Positions 1-6,948 of a stretch of DNA of 16,858 bases are shown in pieces. The translations under genes and the position numbers were made by a program. The notes under the pieces were generated by a model that was given only the letters and a program-made list of their open reading frames with translations, did no database searches and had not been told where the DNA came from. This stretch comes from an uncultured Eubacteriales bacterium (GTDB lineage Bacteria > Bacillota > Clostridia > Christensenellales > Borkfalkiaceae): NCBI GenBank assembly GCA_958405585.1, contig CATYEP010000028.1, positions 1 through 16,858 of the forward strand. The letters are read 5' to 3'. The stretch's first letter is position 1, and each line of letters begins with the position of its first letter.

Positions 1-109
1 TGGGTTTGACGCTCGTTGCAAAGTTGCCGTTCGCCATGGGTTTGACGCTCGTTGCAAAGTTGCCGTTCGCCATGGGTTTGACGCTCGTTGCGAAGTTGCC
101 GTTCGCCAT
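1..109. repeat. 36-bp tandem repeat, 3 copies, cut by left edge
   Basis: Three head-to-tail 36-bp units at 1-36, 37-72 and 73-108. They are identical except for one A-to-G change in the third copy (the GTTGCAAAG stretch becomes GTTGCGAAG). The array probably continues beyond the left edge. The unit length is a multiple of three, so every frame stays open. On the plus strand one frame reads GLTLVAKLPFAM repeats and on the minus strand one frame reads MANGNFATSVKP repeats. Neither frame has a ribosome binding site, so I read it as an intergenic minisatellite and not as a gene. Confidence 0.9.
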
Positions 110-113
110 GGGT

Positions 114-162
114 AGTGCCGTGGATTTTACGGGGGTAAGTTGCCGTGTATTTTACGGGGGCA
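114..162. repeat. Two-copy direct repeat of about 24 bp
   Basis: Copies at 114-137 and 138-162 share the cores TGCCGTG and ATTTTACGGGGG. They abut the 36-bp array and share its AGTTGCCGT word, so they may be a decayed part of the same repeat family. The second copy runs into the hairpin at 156-189. Confidence 0.65.
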
Positions 163-202
163 ATGCGATTTTTAAATCGCATTGCCCCCTCTCTTTGTTT
201 TT
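156..202 (+). terminator. Perfect 16-bp hairpin, probable plus-strand terminator
   Basis: Arms at 156-171 and 174-189 (GGGGGCAATGCGATTT and its complement) pair perfectly around two bases. The plus-strand side continues with a T-rich stretch (TCTCTTTGTTTTT). The minus-strand side has no T tract, so it fits a plus-strand transcript entering from the left edge better than the cotransporter gene that converges on it. It could also be part of the repeat element. Confidence 0.5.
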
Positions 203-317
203 CGCTATTTTGCCGCATGACCGCGGTAAGACAACCTCTTTCCGCGCAGCAGCGCCGCTTGGCAGCACCGTTTTTCGGTTGCCGATCGGCAGACGTTTTT
301 ACTGCGATCCCGCCGCA

Positions 318-2003
318 TCAGTCAAATGCGTGCGCGACATATGTCAGGTGGTCGGCGGCACGCTCAAGATTGCCGACCAGGTTAATGAACACGCTGCTGG
401 ACGCGGGCTTGCATTTTCCTTCGTTCAGCCGACGGATATGGTCTTTGATCATCTCTTTGCGCGCGGCGTCGACGGAATCTTCCACCGCATCCACCGCCTT
501 GATCGCCGTGATGTCCTTTTTATCGAATACGTCCAGTGTTTTTCCGTACAGCTCCTCAATTTTCGCGTACATGTCCTGTAAGCTCCGGATGACTCCCTGC
601 GAGAACTCGATGCCGTCACGCTTGCTGTTGCGCGTGTATTTGGTGATGTTGTCCGCCAGTTCGCTGATACGGATAATGTCGCTCGTCGCGTGGTGAATGG
701 ATGAGATCAGCCGCTCGTCGTTCAGTGAAAGATCGGACGCAGAGATCTTGATCAGATACGCCACGATCCGCTTTTCCATTTCCGATACGCGCACATTCAG
801 CTCGTCTACCTGCTCTTTTTTCGTCTCGTCCCCTGCCACAAATCCTTCAAACGCCGTCTTTAAGGACTGCATCGCAAGCTCCGCCATGCGCGTCGCCGCC
901 TTGTTTGCCTGGCTCACTGCCACTGCAGGCGTCTGTATGAAGCGCTCATCCAAAAGCACTGCATCGCCCGCAGGACGGTTCTTGTCCTTCTTGTCCGAAA
1001 TGATCTTGCACGAGATCTTCACAAACAGATTTGTCATCGGCAGGAATATACACGTGCACACAACATTGAAGAATGTATGGAACAGCGCGATCCGAAGCCC
1101 AGCCGCCGCCTGCCCGGGGAACCATGCGTTCAGCGTGCTGTCCATAAAGCCCGGCCAGCACAGCAGGAAGATCGTAAAGATCACCGCCCCGAATACGTTG
1201 AACATCAAGTGGATCAGACTCGCGCGCTTCGCGTTCGTATTCGCCCCGATCGACGACAAAATCGCCGTGATACAAGTCCCGATATTGCTGCCCAGAATCA
1301 AAAACAGTACGTCGTTTCCGCCGTTCCCGATCACAAGCCCCTGCATCACCATCACGATGATCAGCGACGTCACCGCCGAACTCGATTGCACGATCGCCGT
1401 AAATATTGCTCCGATCAGAAGCAATACGAACGGATTGTCCACCGTCGTAAGAAAACTTTTGAACGCCGCACTGTCACGGTACATGCTCATTGCGCCCGAC
1501 ATGTATTCCAGTCCCAAAAAGACAAGTCCCAATCCCGTCAGCATCAGCCCGATCGTCTTCGTCTTTTCACTCTTGCACAGCATGTTCATGAAAATGCCCA
1601 CACACGTGAGCGCCGTTACGAACTCGATCAGCGGGATCTCCGCCATCGACGCAATGTACGCCGTGATCGTCGTCCCGATATTCGCTCCCATGATCACCGT
1701 CGTCGCCTGGAACAACGACATGATCCCCGCATTCACAAACCCGACGACCATGACCGTCGTCGCCGACGAACTCTGTATGATCGCCGTCACCGCCGTCCCG
1801 ATCCCGACGCCCGCAAGACGACTCTTCCCCGTCTTGTCAAACCAGCCGCGCAATCGGTTCGTCGCCAGCTTCTCAATGTTGTCCGACAATACCTTGAACC
1901 CGAATAAAAACGCTCCGAGTCCCGCCAGTAACGATACCACCGACAATACGTAATCCATCGCCACCGGCTCCCCTGCCAACATCAACCACATCGGAAGATC
2001 CAT
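318..2003 (-). CDS. Na+/phosphate cotransporter with C-terminal PhoU-like domain
   Basis: A 561-aa membrane protein of the Na/Pi cotransporter (NptA/PF02690) family, which imports inorganic phosphate with sodium across the cytoplasmic membrane. Two inverted family repeats are visible, each with the QSSSA signature (residues about 77-81 and 206-210) followed by a GANIGT or GSNIGT turn (about 106 and 239). Hydrophobic segments fill residues about 15-330. After a soluble linker, residues about 365-561 are helical and PhoU-like, as in many bacterial members. I chose the ATG at 2003 because a GAGGAG ribosome site lies just upstream. An in-frame extension to 2057 has none. The gene lies downstream of the pst operon on the same strand but behind a terminator and its own promoter. 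The shared operator repeats suggest phosphate-starvation control. The family assignment is confident; the substrate is inferred from it. Confidence 0.93.
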   Translation of the reverse strand: MDLPMWLMLAGEPVAMDYVLSVVSLLAGLGAFLFGFKVLSDNIEKLATNRLRGWFDKTGKSRLAGVGIGTAVTAIIQSSSATTVMVVGFVNAGIMSLFQATTVIMGANIGTTITAYIASMAEIPLIEFVTALTCVGIFMNMLCKSEKTKTIGLMLTGLGLVFLGLEYMSGAMSMYRDSAAFKSFLTTVDNPFVLLLIGAIFTAIVQSSSAVTSLIIVMVMQGLVIGNGGNDVLFLILGSNIGTCITAILSSIGANTNAKRASLIHLMFNVFGAVIFTIFLLCWPGFMDSTLNAWFPGQAAAGLRIALFHTFFNVVCTCIFLPMTNLFVKISCKIISDKKDKNRPAGDAVLLDERFIQTPAVAVSQANKAATRMAELAMQSLKTAFEGFVAGDETKKEQVDELNVRVSEMEKRIVAYLIKISASDLSLNDERLISSIHHATSDIIRISELADNITKYTRNSKRDGIEFSQGVIRSLQDMYAKIEELYGKTLDVFDKKDITAIKAVDAVEDSVDAARKEMIKDHIRRLNEGKCKPASSSVFINLVGNLERAADHLTYVAHAFD

Positions 2004-2068
2004 TTTCTCTCTCCTCAACAACTTATTTCTTTTGTGATTCAATCCTACCTTATCCATTTTACGGAAGA

Positions 2069-2123
2069 GTTGTATAATACACTTGTAAAATTTGTAATAA
2101 ATTTGTAATAAATTTTTATCTGA
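2069..2123 (-). promoter_or_regulatory. Promoter of the Na/Pi cotransporter with Pho-box-like direct repeats
   Basis: The 11-mer TTTGTAATAAA occurs twice in immediate succession (2091-2101, 2102-2112). It is flanked by degenerate copies at 2069 (GTTGTATAATA), 2082 (CTTGTAAAA) and 2113 (TTTTTATCTGA). On the coding strand this reads as TTACAA hexamers separated by 5 bp, close to the Bacillus PhoP box (TT[ATC]A[CT]A repeats). A -10-like TATTAT lies at 2079-2074 on the minus strand. No good -35 is visible, as expected for an activator-dependent promoter. Confidence 0.65.
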
Positions 2124-2177
2124 CTAAAATTTTTCGCCTTTTCTCAGAACCATAAAGCAAAATTCGGTTCGCATTCC

Positions 2178-2220
2178 ATCAAAAATACGGGGCGGCTCCG
2201 TCTGAAACGGAGCCGCCCCG
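2178..2220 (-). terminator. Rho-independent terminator of the pst-phoU operon
   Basis: A perfect 14-bp GC-rich stem (arms 2188-2201 and 2207-2220, CGGGGCGGCTCCGT and complement) with a 5-nt loop. On the minus strand it is followed by TATTTTTGA. It lies 43 bp past the phoU stop codon. Confidence 0.9.
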
Positions 2221-2262
2221 CTTATCAACAACTATCAAAAACAGCATTCTGCTTTAAAAAGG

Positions 2263-2925
2263 TCAGTTGAGTTTTTTATGTTCGCCCGTGATCATGAAGA
2301 TCACCCATTCGGCTATGTTCGACGCATGGTCGCCGATTTTTTCCAGGTACTTTGCGACCATCAGCATATCCAGCGCCTGTTCGCCGTTGTCGTCCCCTTC
2401 GATATCGCGGTGCACGATGCCCGTCAGCTTTTTGCGGATCACGTCGAACAGATCGTCCACCGCGTCGTCCGCACGGCAGACCGCCTTTGCAAGATCGCCG
2501 TCCCGTTCGACAAAAGACTTTGCCGCGTCACGCACCATTTCCTGCACTTTGTCCGCCATTTCGGGGATCTCCGCCACCGCGTCCGCATACGGCAGGCGGC
2601 TCATCTTGATCACGAGTTCGGAAATGTCCGCCGCCTGGTCGGCAATGCGCTCCATGTCCGTGATCATCTTCATCGCGCTCGTGACAAACAAAAGATCGCT
2701 CGCCACCGGCTGCTGTTTCAATATGATCTTCAGGCACAGCCGTTCGATCTGCTGTTCCTTTTCGTCCACCAACTGTTCCACGCCCTTCGTCTTGCGCGCC
2801 AGTTCCGCATCCTGCTTTTCCAGCGCCGTCACCGCGTCCTCGATCGCCTCGCAGTTGAGTTCACCCATCTTCACAAGCAGATCTTTCAAAAGGGACAACT
2901 GTTCTTCAAAATGTCTTCTTACCAT
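2263..2925 (-). CDS. phoU: Phosphate transport system regulator PhoU
   Basis: A 220-aa cytoplasmic protein of the usual PhoU length, all helical, made of two three-helix PhoU repeats (residues about 15-105 and 120-205). It starts MVRRHFEEQLSLLKDLL, typical of the family. The acidic metal-binding type motifs fall in the stretches DMERIADQAADI and YLEKIGDHASNI. PhoU links the Pst transporter to the PhoR sensor kinase and represses the Pho response when phosphate is plentiful. The ATG follows the pstB stop codon by one base, so translation is probably coupled. A GGGAGA ribosome site lies inside the pstB end. It is the last gene before the terminator at 2188-2220. No phoP/phoR pair is in the window. 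Confidence 0.96.
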   Translation of the reverse strand: MVRRHFEEQLSLLKDLLVKMGELNCEAIEDAVTALEKQDAELARKTKGVEQLVDEKEQQIERLCLKIILKQQPVASDLLFVTSAMKMITDMERIADQAADISELVIKMSRLPYADAVAEIPEMADKVQEMVRDAAKSFVERDGDLAKAVCRADDAVDDLFDVIRKKLTGIVHRDIEGDDNGEQALDMLMVAKYLEKIGDHASNIAEWVIFMITGEHKKLN

Positions 2926-2926
2926 A

Positions 2927-3703
2927 TCAACCGAATCTCCCCGTAATATAATCTTCCGTCCGTTTGTCTTTGGGGCGGTCGAAGATCTGATCGGTATCTC
3001 CGTACTCGATCAGATCGCCCAGCAGAAAGAACGCCGTTTTATCCGAAATACGCGCCGCCTGCTGCATGTTGTGCGTGACCATCACGATCGTATATTTTTC
3101 TTTCAGTTCCTGCGCCAGATCCTCGATCTTGCTCGTCGAAATAGGGTCGAGCGCGCTCGTCGGTTCGTCCATAAGAATGACTTCCGGTTCCACCGCCAGC
3201 GCCCGCGCAATGCAAAGCCGCTGCTGCTGTCCGCCAGAAAGTCCCAGCGCCGACTTTTTCAGCCGGTCTTTGAGTTCGTCCCAGATCGCCGCCTGCCGAA
3301 GCGATTTCTCTACGATCTCGTCCAGATCTGCCTTTTTGCGGATCCCGTGCGTTTTCGGGCCGTACACGATGTTGTCGTACACGCTCATCGGGAACGGGTT
3401 GGGTTTCTGAAATACCATCCCCACGCGCTTGCGAAGGACGTTGATGTCCACTTTCCCGTACAGATCCTCCCCGTCAATGAGCACCTGCCCCGTGATCTTA
3501 CAGTCGGGGACCAGGTCATTCATGCGGTTAAGTGTCTTTAAAAACGTCGATTTGCCGCAACCCGAAGGCCCGATAAACGCCGTGATCTCCTTTTCCTTGA
3601 TATCCATGCTGATGTGCTTGAGCGCCTGGAATTTCCCGTACCAAAGATTCAGATCGGTTACATTGAATTTATCCGTGCGCGCCGTTTGCTGTTCGTTTTC
3701 CAC
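2927..3703 (-). CDS. pstB: Phosphate ABC transporter ATP-binding protein PstB
   Basis: A 258-aa ATPase that powers the Pst phosphate importer on the inner face of the membrane. Walker A GPSGCGKST is at residues 45-53, the Q-loop is near VFQKPNPFPMS (98-107), the signature LSGGQQQR is at 155-162, Walker B ILMDEP is at 176-181 and the switch histidine is H211. The PNPFPMS stretch is characteristic of PstB among ABC ATPases. The start is GTG at 3703, one base past the pstA stop. The choice is fixed by an AAAGGAG ribosome site about 10 bp upstream, inside the end of pstA. The length is normal and all catalytic residues are present. Confidence 0.98.
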   Translation of the reverse strand: MENEQQTARTDKFNVTDLNLWYGKFQALKHISMDIKEKEITAFIGPSGCGKSTFLKTLNRMNDLVPDCKITGQVLIDGEDLYGKVDINVLRKRVGMVFQKPNPFPMSVYDNIVYGPKTHGIRKKADLDEIVEKSLRQAAIWDELKDRLKKSALGLSGGQQQRLCIARALAVEPEVILMDEPTSALDPISTSKIEDLAQELKEKYTIVMVTHNMQQAARISDKTAFFLLGDLIEYGDTDQIFDRPKDKRTEDYITGRFG

Positions 3704-3704
3704 G

Positions 3705-4640
3705 TCAGTTATACTCCTTTTTCAACTTATTTCCTACAAATTCCGCCAACCCGTTGATAAGAACCACCAAAAGGATCAGCACGACTCCCGTCGCCCACGC
3801 TTCTCCCACGTGCAGCCCTTCGTTCGCCAGCAGATACATATGCACCGCAAGGGTACGGCTGTCCCCCATCAGTCCCGAAACGCGGCAGGTCGATCCCGCC
3901 GTATAGAGCAGCGCAGCCGTTTCTCCGACTACCCTGCCAAGCCCTAATATCACGCCCGAAATGATTCCGGGCATCGCCGAAGGCAGAATGATCACAAAGA
4001 TCGTGCGCAGCTTTCCCGCACCCAGCGCGAAGCTCCCTTCGCGGAAAGAATCCGGCACCGCTTTGAGCGCTTCTTCCGTCGTACGCATGATGAGCGGCAA
4101 AATCATGATCGCCATCGTACAGATCCCCGAAAGCAGGCAGTAACCCCAGCCGAACAGCTTTACGAAAAAGATCATACCGAACAAACCGTACACGATGGAC
4201 GGGATCCCCGCCAACGTTTCCGCTGCCATTCGCACGATTTTTACGAATACGTTGGTCGATTTTGCATACTCGACCATAAAAATCGCCGCAAAGACACCGA
4301 TCGGCACCGCGATCAGGAGAGCAAAAAATGCCAGAAGAAGCGTGTTGATCAGTGCGGGCAGCATGGACTGGTTCAGCGTCGTCCATTCCCACGCAAACAG
4401 CGATGGTTTCAGATGCGGGATGCCCTGGATCAGCGCGTACAGCACGACATATGCCACCGCACCGACCGTGATCGCCGCCGCGATAAGCACCAGGATCAGC
4501 AGTGCGAACGAAAAAGGTCTTTTCATATACGCGCGCAATTTATCCGTAAAACTAATACGGTTGATCGATACGATCTGCGCAACGTCGGTTTGCGTCTCTT
4601 CTCTTTCCTTTAAACTTTTTTTTATGGCTTCCGTTTCCAT
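3705..4640 (-). CDS. pstA: Phosphate ABC transporter permease PstA
   Basis: A 311-aa integral membrane permease, with about six transmembrane segments after a hydrophilic N-terminus of about 40 residues. The cytoplasmic coupling loop (EAA motif) that contacts PstB reads FREGSFALGAGKLRTIF at residues about 198-214. The ETLAGIPSIVYGLFG motif is typical of PstA/PstC. With PstC it forms the phosphate channel. The ATG at 4640 follows GGAGGG by 4 bp and lies 12 bp after the pstC stop. The N-terminal extension (METEAIKKSLKEREETQTD) is longer than in many homologues and is predicted cytoplasmic. Confidence 0.97.
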   Translation of the reverse strand: METEAIKKSLKEREETQTDVAQIVSINRISFTDKLRAYMKRPFSFALLILVLIAAAITVGAVAYVVLYALIQGIPHLKPSLFAWEWTTLNQSMLPALINTLLLAFFALLIAVPIGVFAAIFMVEYAKSTNVFVKIVRMAAETLAGIPSIVYGLFGMIFFVKLFGWGYCLLSGICTMAIMILPLIMRTTEEALKAVPDSFREGSFALGAGKLRTIFVIILPSAMPGIISGVILGLGRVVGETAALLYTAGSTCRVSGLMGDSRTLAVHMYLLANEGLHVGEAWATGVVLILLVVLINGLAEFVGNKLKKEYN

Positions 4641-4652
4641 GACGCCCTCCTC

Positions 4653-5537
4653 TTACCTGTTGCTTTTGCGGATCAATGCGATCAGAAGCGTGATGATCAG
4701 AATAAATACGAACAGAACCGCCGCCGTGGCGATCAGCGCGCTTTCGTGTATGCTGCCCATCTCGACATAACTCATTTCCAGAACAACGTTCGCCGTCAGC
4801 GTGCGTACGCCGTCCAGAATGGAATCGGGAAACCGCGTCTGGTTTCCGCAGATCATCACCACTGCCATCGTTTCCCCGATCACGCGGCCGAGCCCTAAAA
4901 TAATGGAAGTCATGATGCCCGATTTTGCCGCGGGAACTTCCGTACAGAATATCGCGCGTTCTTTGGTCGCGCCCAGCGCGAGTGCGCCTTCGTAATAGCT
5001 CTTCGGTACCGCGCGCAGAGAGTTCTCCGATACACTGATGATCGTGGGCAGGATCATAACGCCGAGCACGATCGAACAGGCAAGAATACTCTGCCCGTAT
5101 CCCCCGAAATTATCGCGGATAAAAGGAACGATCACGCGGAGCCCGAAATATCCGTACACGATGGACGGGATCCCCGCCAGAATGTTCGTCATGGGTTTGA
5201 GTACCCTGTACAAGGAACGCGGACAATACCGCGCCATAAATACCGCCGTTAAAAATCCGATAGGAACCCCGATCACGAGCGCACCCGCCGTTACATAACA
5301 GCTGCCGACGATCATGGTCGCGATACCGAATTCACCTTTTCCCGGATTCCATTTGCTCGAAAATAAAAATTTGAAAAGTCCTACTTCTTTTAATGCCGGA
5401 ACAGACTGCACGAAAATAAATGTGCAAATCACGAGCACCGCCGCAATAAACGCCGCCGCCGCCACGATAAACAGCGCTTTCATCGCTGTTTCCTTCCAAT
5501 CTCCCTTTACCTTTTTTCTTACTGCTTCTTCTGCCAT
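4653..5537 (-). CDS. pstC: Phosphate ABC transporter permease PstC
   Basis: A 294-aa integral membrane permease, partner of PstA. It has a transmembrane helix near residues 18-42, then a periplasm-side loop (FLFSSKWNPGKGEFGI), then about five further helices. The NILAGIPSIVYGYFGL motif and the coupling loop YYEGALALGATKERAIF are diagnostic of the PstC/PstA family. Gene order places it directly after pstS, the usual pstSCAB arrangement. The ATG at 5537 has a GGAG ribosome site 7 bp upstream. A 70-bp gap with a weak hairpin separates it from pstS. Confidence 0.97.
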   Translation of the reverse strand: MAEEAVRKKVKGDWKETAMKALFIVAAAAFIAAVLVICTFIFVQSVPALKEVGLFKFLFSSKWNPGKGEFGIATMIVGSCYVTAGALVIGVPIGFLTAVFMARYCPRSLYRVLKPMTNILAGIPSIVYGYFGLRVIVPFIRDNFGGYGQSILACSIVLGVMILPTIISVSENSLRAVPKSYYEGALALGATKERAIFCTEVPAAKSGIMTSIILGLGRVIGETMAVVMICGNQTRFPDSILDGVRTLTANVVLEMSYVEMGSIHESALIATAAVLFVFILIITLLIALIRKSNR

Positions 5538-5560
5538 TTCTGTTCTCCGAAAACGTATGA

Positions 5561-5588
5561 ATGCGAGGTCGTTTCACCGCCCCCGCAT
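5561..5588 (-). other. Weak intercistronic hairpin between pstS and pstC
   Basis: On the minus-strand RNA, ATGCGGGG and CCTCGCAT pair over 8 bp (one G-U) around a 12-nt loop. It has no T tract after it, so it is not a terminator. Such hairpins can protect an upstream message and raise the amount of binding protein over the permeases. That role is inference only. Confidence 0.3.
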
Positions 5589-5607
5589 CCCTTTGTTCTG
5601 TTCTTTT

Positions 5608-6498
5608 TTATGCGCCCAATTCAGACCAGTTGCTGTATTCTTCGTTGTAGATCTTTTTGAGCTGTTCAAGCGTCAGGTTGTCGATCGTATTCTCTTTGTT
5701 GACAATGATCGCGATCCCGTCCAGCGCAATTTCTTTCGCCGTCAGTCCTTTTGCGATTTCATCGTCTTTTACCGCACGCGATGCCATACCGAGATCAAGT
5801 GTGCCATCCGCTGCTCCCGTCATGCCCGAACCGGATCCGTTCTGCGAGAGGGTAAATTTCTTCGATTCAACACCGCTCGCCTTGCAGTACGCTTCCACCA
5901 TCTTTTCCATCAGAGGGCCTACTGACGTCGATCCGCCGATTTTCACTTCCGACGTGGGTGCCGTTTCGGGCTTCACATATGCGGGTGCCGTGTTTTCCGT
6001 TTCGCTTACACATCCGTAATCTACAATCACTTTCTGGCCTTCTTTGCTAACTATAAACTGCATGAAATCTTTCAAGGTATCATTGGATTCCAACGTCGAT
6101 GCCTTGTATGCAACATTGAAAGGTCTGGAAAGTTTGTAAGTATCGTTGATAATGTTTTCGGCTGTAGCTTCTACGCCGTCGATCTTTACAGCTTTGACCG
6201 TATCGTTCAGGGATCCGAGCGAAATATAACCGATCGCACCCTTCGCTCCGCCGACACTCGTAAGCACTACGTTCGTCCCGTTGCAGACTGCCGCGTTGTC
6301 GGTCATCTCTTCCAATCCGACCAATTCCATGAACGCATCTCTCGTTCCGGAACCGTCCTCACGTGTGTACAGGAGGATCTGCCCTGCCGTCGATGCACCG
6401 CCGTTGTCACCGCCGTCGTTTCCGCCGCAGCCGACTGCCGCGACTCCGATGCCGCACGCCATTGCGACACACAAGATTGCCATAAGAATCTTCTTCAT
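5608..6498 (-). CDS. pstS: Phosphate-binding lipoprotein PstS, circularly permuted order
   Basis: A 296-aa lipoprotein that captures phosphate outside the cell and delivers it to PstCA. An N-terminal signal (MKKILMAILC...) ends in the lipobox AVGC with Cys24, followed by a Gly/Asp/Asn-rich spacer. The ligand-binding motifs are all present but in swapped order. REDGSGTRDAF (46-56), normally in the second half, comes first, with SRPFNV at 124-129. GGSTSVGP (188-195), GSGSG (221-225), LDLGMASR (234-241), DGIAIIVN (260-267) and the NWSELG end (290-295), normally the first half, come last. Classical PstS runs from GSTSV through NWxxxGG to REEGSGTR, so the two ends here coincide with that junction. 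The ATG has AAGGAG upstream. It is the first gene of the pst operon, which supports the function despite the permutation. Confidence 0.94.
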   Translation of the reverse strand: MKKILMAILCVAMACGIGVAAVGCGGNDGGDNGGASTAGQILLYTREDGSGTRDAFMELVGLEEMTDNAAVCNGTNVVLTSVGGAKGAIGYISLGSLNDTVKAVKIDGVEATAENIINDTYKLSRPFNVAYKASTLESNDTLKDFMQFIVSKEGQKVIVDYGCVSETENTAPAYVKPETAPTSEVKIGGSTSVGPLMEKMVEAYCKASGVESKKFTLSQNGSGSGMTGAADGTLDLGMASRAVKDDEIAKGLTAKEIALDGIAIIVNKENTIDNLTLEQLKKIYNEEYSNWSELGA

Positions 6499-6528
6499 TT
6501 CTTTTTCTCCTTCAAACTTTGTAGCCCC

Positions 6529-6585
6529 ATTATAGCCGCCATTTGTATAAAATTATGAGGATATTTGTCATAATTTTGTAATAAA
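6529..6585 (-). promoter_or_regulatory. pst operon promoter with 11-bp-phased Pho-box repeats
   Basis: A consensus -10 (TATAAT, minus strand) lies at 6534-6529, 31 bp above the pstS ATG. Immediately upstream, four contiguous 11-mers fill 6542-6585: TTTGTATAAAA, TTATGAGGATA, TTTGTCATAAT and TTTGTAATAAA (plus-strand reading). Positions 6565-6582 also match 14 of 18 bases of the E. coli Pho box. No -35 is present, so activation by a PhoB/PhoP-type regulator is likely. The last 11-mer recurs exactly at the cotransporter promoter. Confidence 0.75.
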
Positions 6586-6589
6586 ACGC

Positions 6590-6824
6590 ATCTTTTTTGC
6601 CTCGTTCTTTTCTCGCGCGACAATAATAGTATGGCGGAAAAAATTTAATTTATCCCGCTGTATTTTTTCCCTTTCATCCTCTCGTTCCTGCAAAAACTCC
6701 AATCGAATTTTTCGGATAAGCGGAGCGTCAGCGACGCACTTGCGGAGCAAATGCAAAGCATTTTTCGAGTGCCCCTTACTTTCTTTTGTAAAACGCAAGA
6801 GTTTGCACACGCTCAATCCGCTCA
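6590..6824. other. Noncoding stretch with small hairpins, possible dispersed repeat
   Basis: No credible gene is visible between the pst promoter and the terminator pair. It contains short palindromes (GCGTCagcGACGC at about 6725-6737, AAATGCaaaGCATTT at about 6749-6763) and a tandem CGCTCAATC/CGCTCAATC. Frames open on the minus strand lack ribosome sites. The modular hairpins suggest either a structured RNA or a dispersed repeat. The sequence alone cannot decide. Confidence 0.4.
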
Positions 6825-6867
6825 ATCCGCACTCCCGCGCAAAATTGCGCGTGAGTGCGGATTTTTG
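6825..6867 (+). terminator. Plus-strand terminator-like hairpin with no visible gene upstream
   Basis: Arms 6825-6842 and 6845-6862 (outer part ATCCGCACTC) pair over 18 bp with one mismatch, and TTTTT follows on the plus strand. No plus-strand gene lies upstream in the window. Confidence 0.65.
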
Positions 6868-6869
6868 CA

Positions 6870-6913
6870 TTCAAAAAGCAGACAGCCGTCGGCAATTTTG
6901 CCGACGGCTGTCT
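6870..6913 (-). terminator. Terminator of the dxs-popT operon
   Basis: A perfect 16-bp stem (6880-6895 with 6898-6913, AGACAGCCGTCGGCAA and complement). On the minus strand it is followed by GCTTTTTGAA. It lies 35 bp past the popT stop and shares its 17-bp T/A spacer with the opposing hairpin at 6825-6862. Confidence 0.9.
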
Positions 6914-6948
6914 TAATGTTTCAGATAAATTTATCAAAAAAAGTTATT

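Noticed and set aside
1..109. Coding repeat (plus-strand LVAKLPFAMG or minus-strand MANGNFATSVKP reading)
   Set aside because: The frame is open only because the unit is 36 bp. No ribosome site precedes the possible starts, and the plus-strand frame runs on antisense to the cotransporter gene.
1..109. CRISPR array
   Set aside because: The units are contiguous with no unique spacers. The same holds for the 78-bp and 11-bp arrays, and no cas genes are present.
2004..2057. Longer N-terminus for the Na/Pi cotransporter
   Set aside because: The extra 18 residues are basic and lack a ribosome site, whereas GAGGAG precedes the ATG at 2003.
6568..6870. Minus-strand 100-aa reading frame between pst and popT
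   Set aside because: It runs through the pst promoter repeats and the terminator hairpin and has no ribosome site or recognisable domain.
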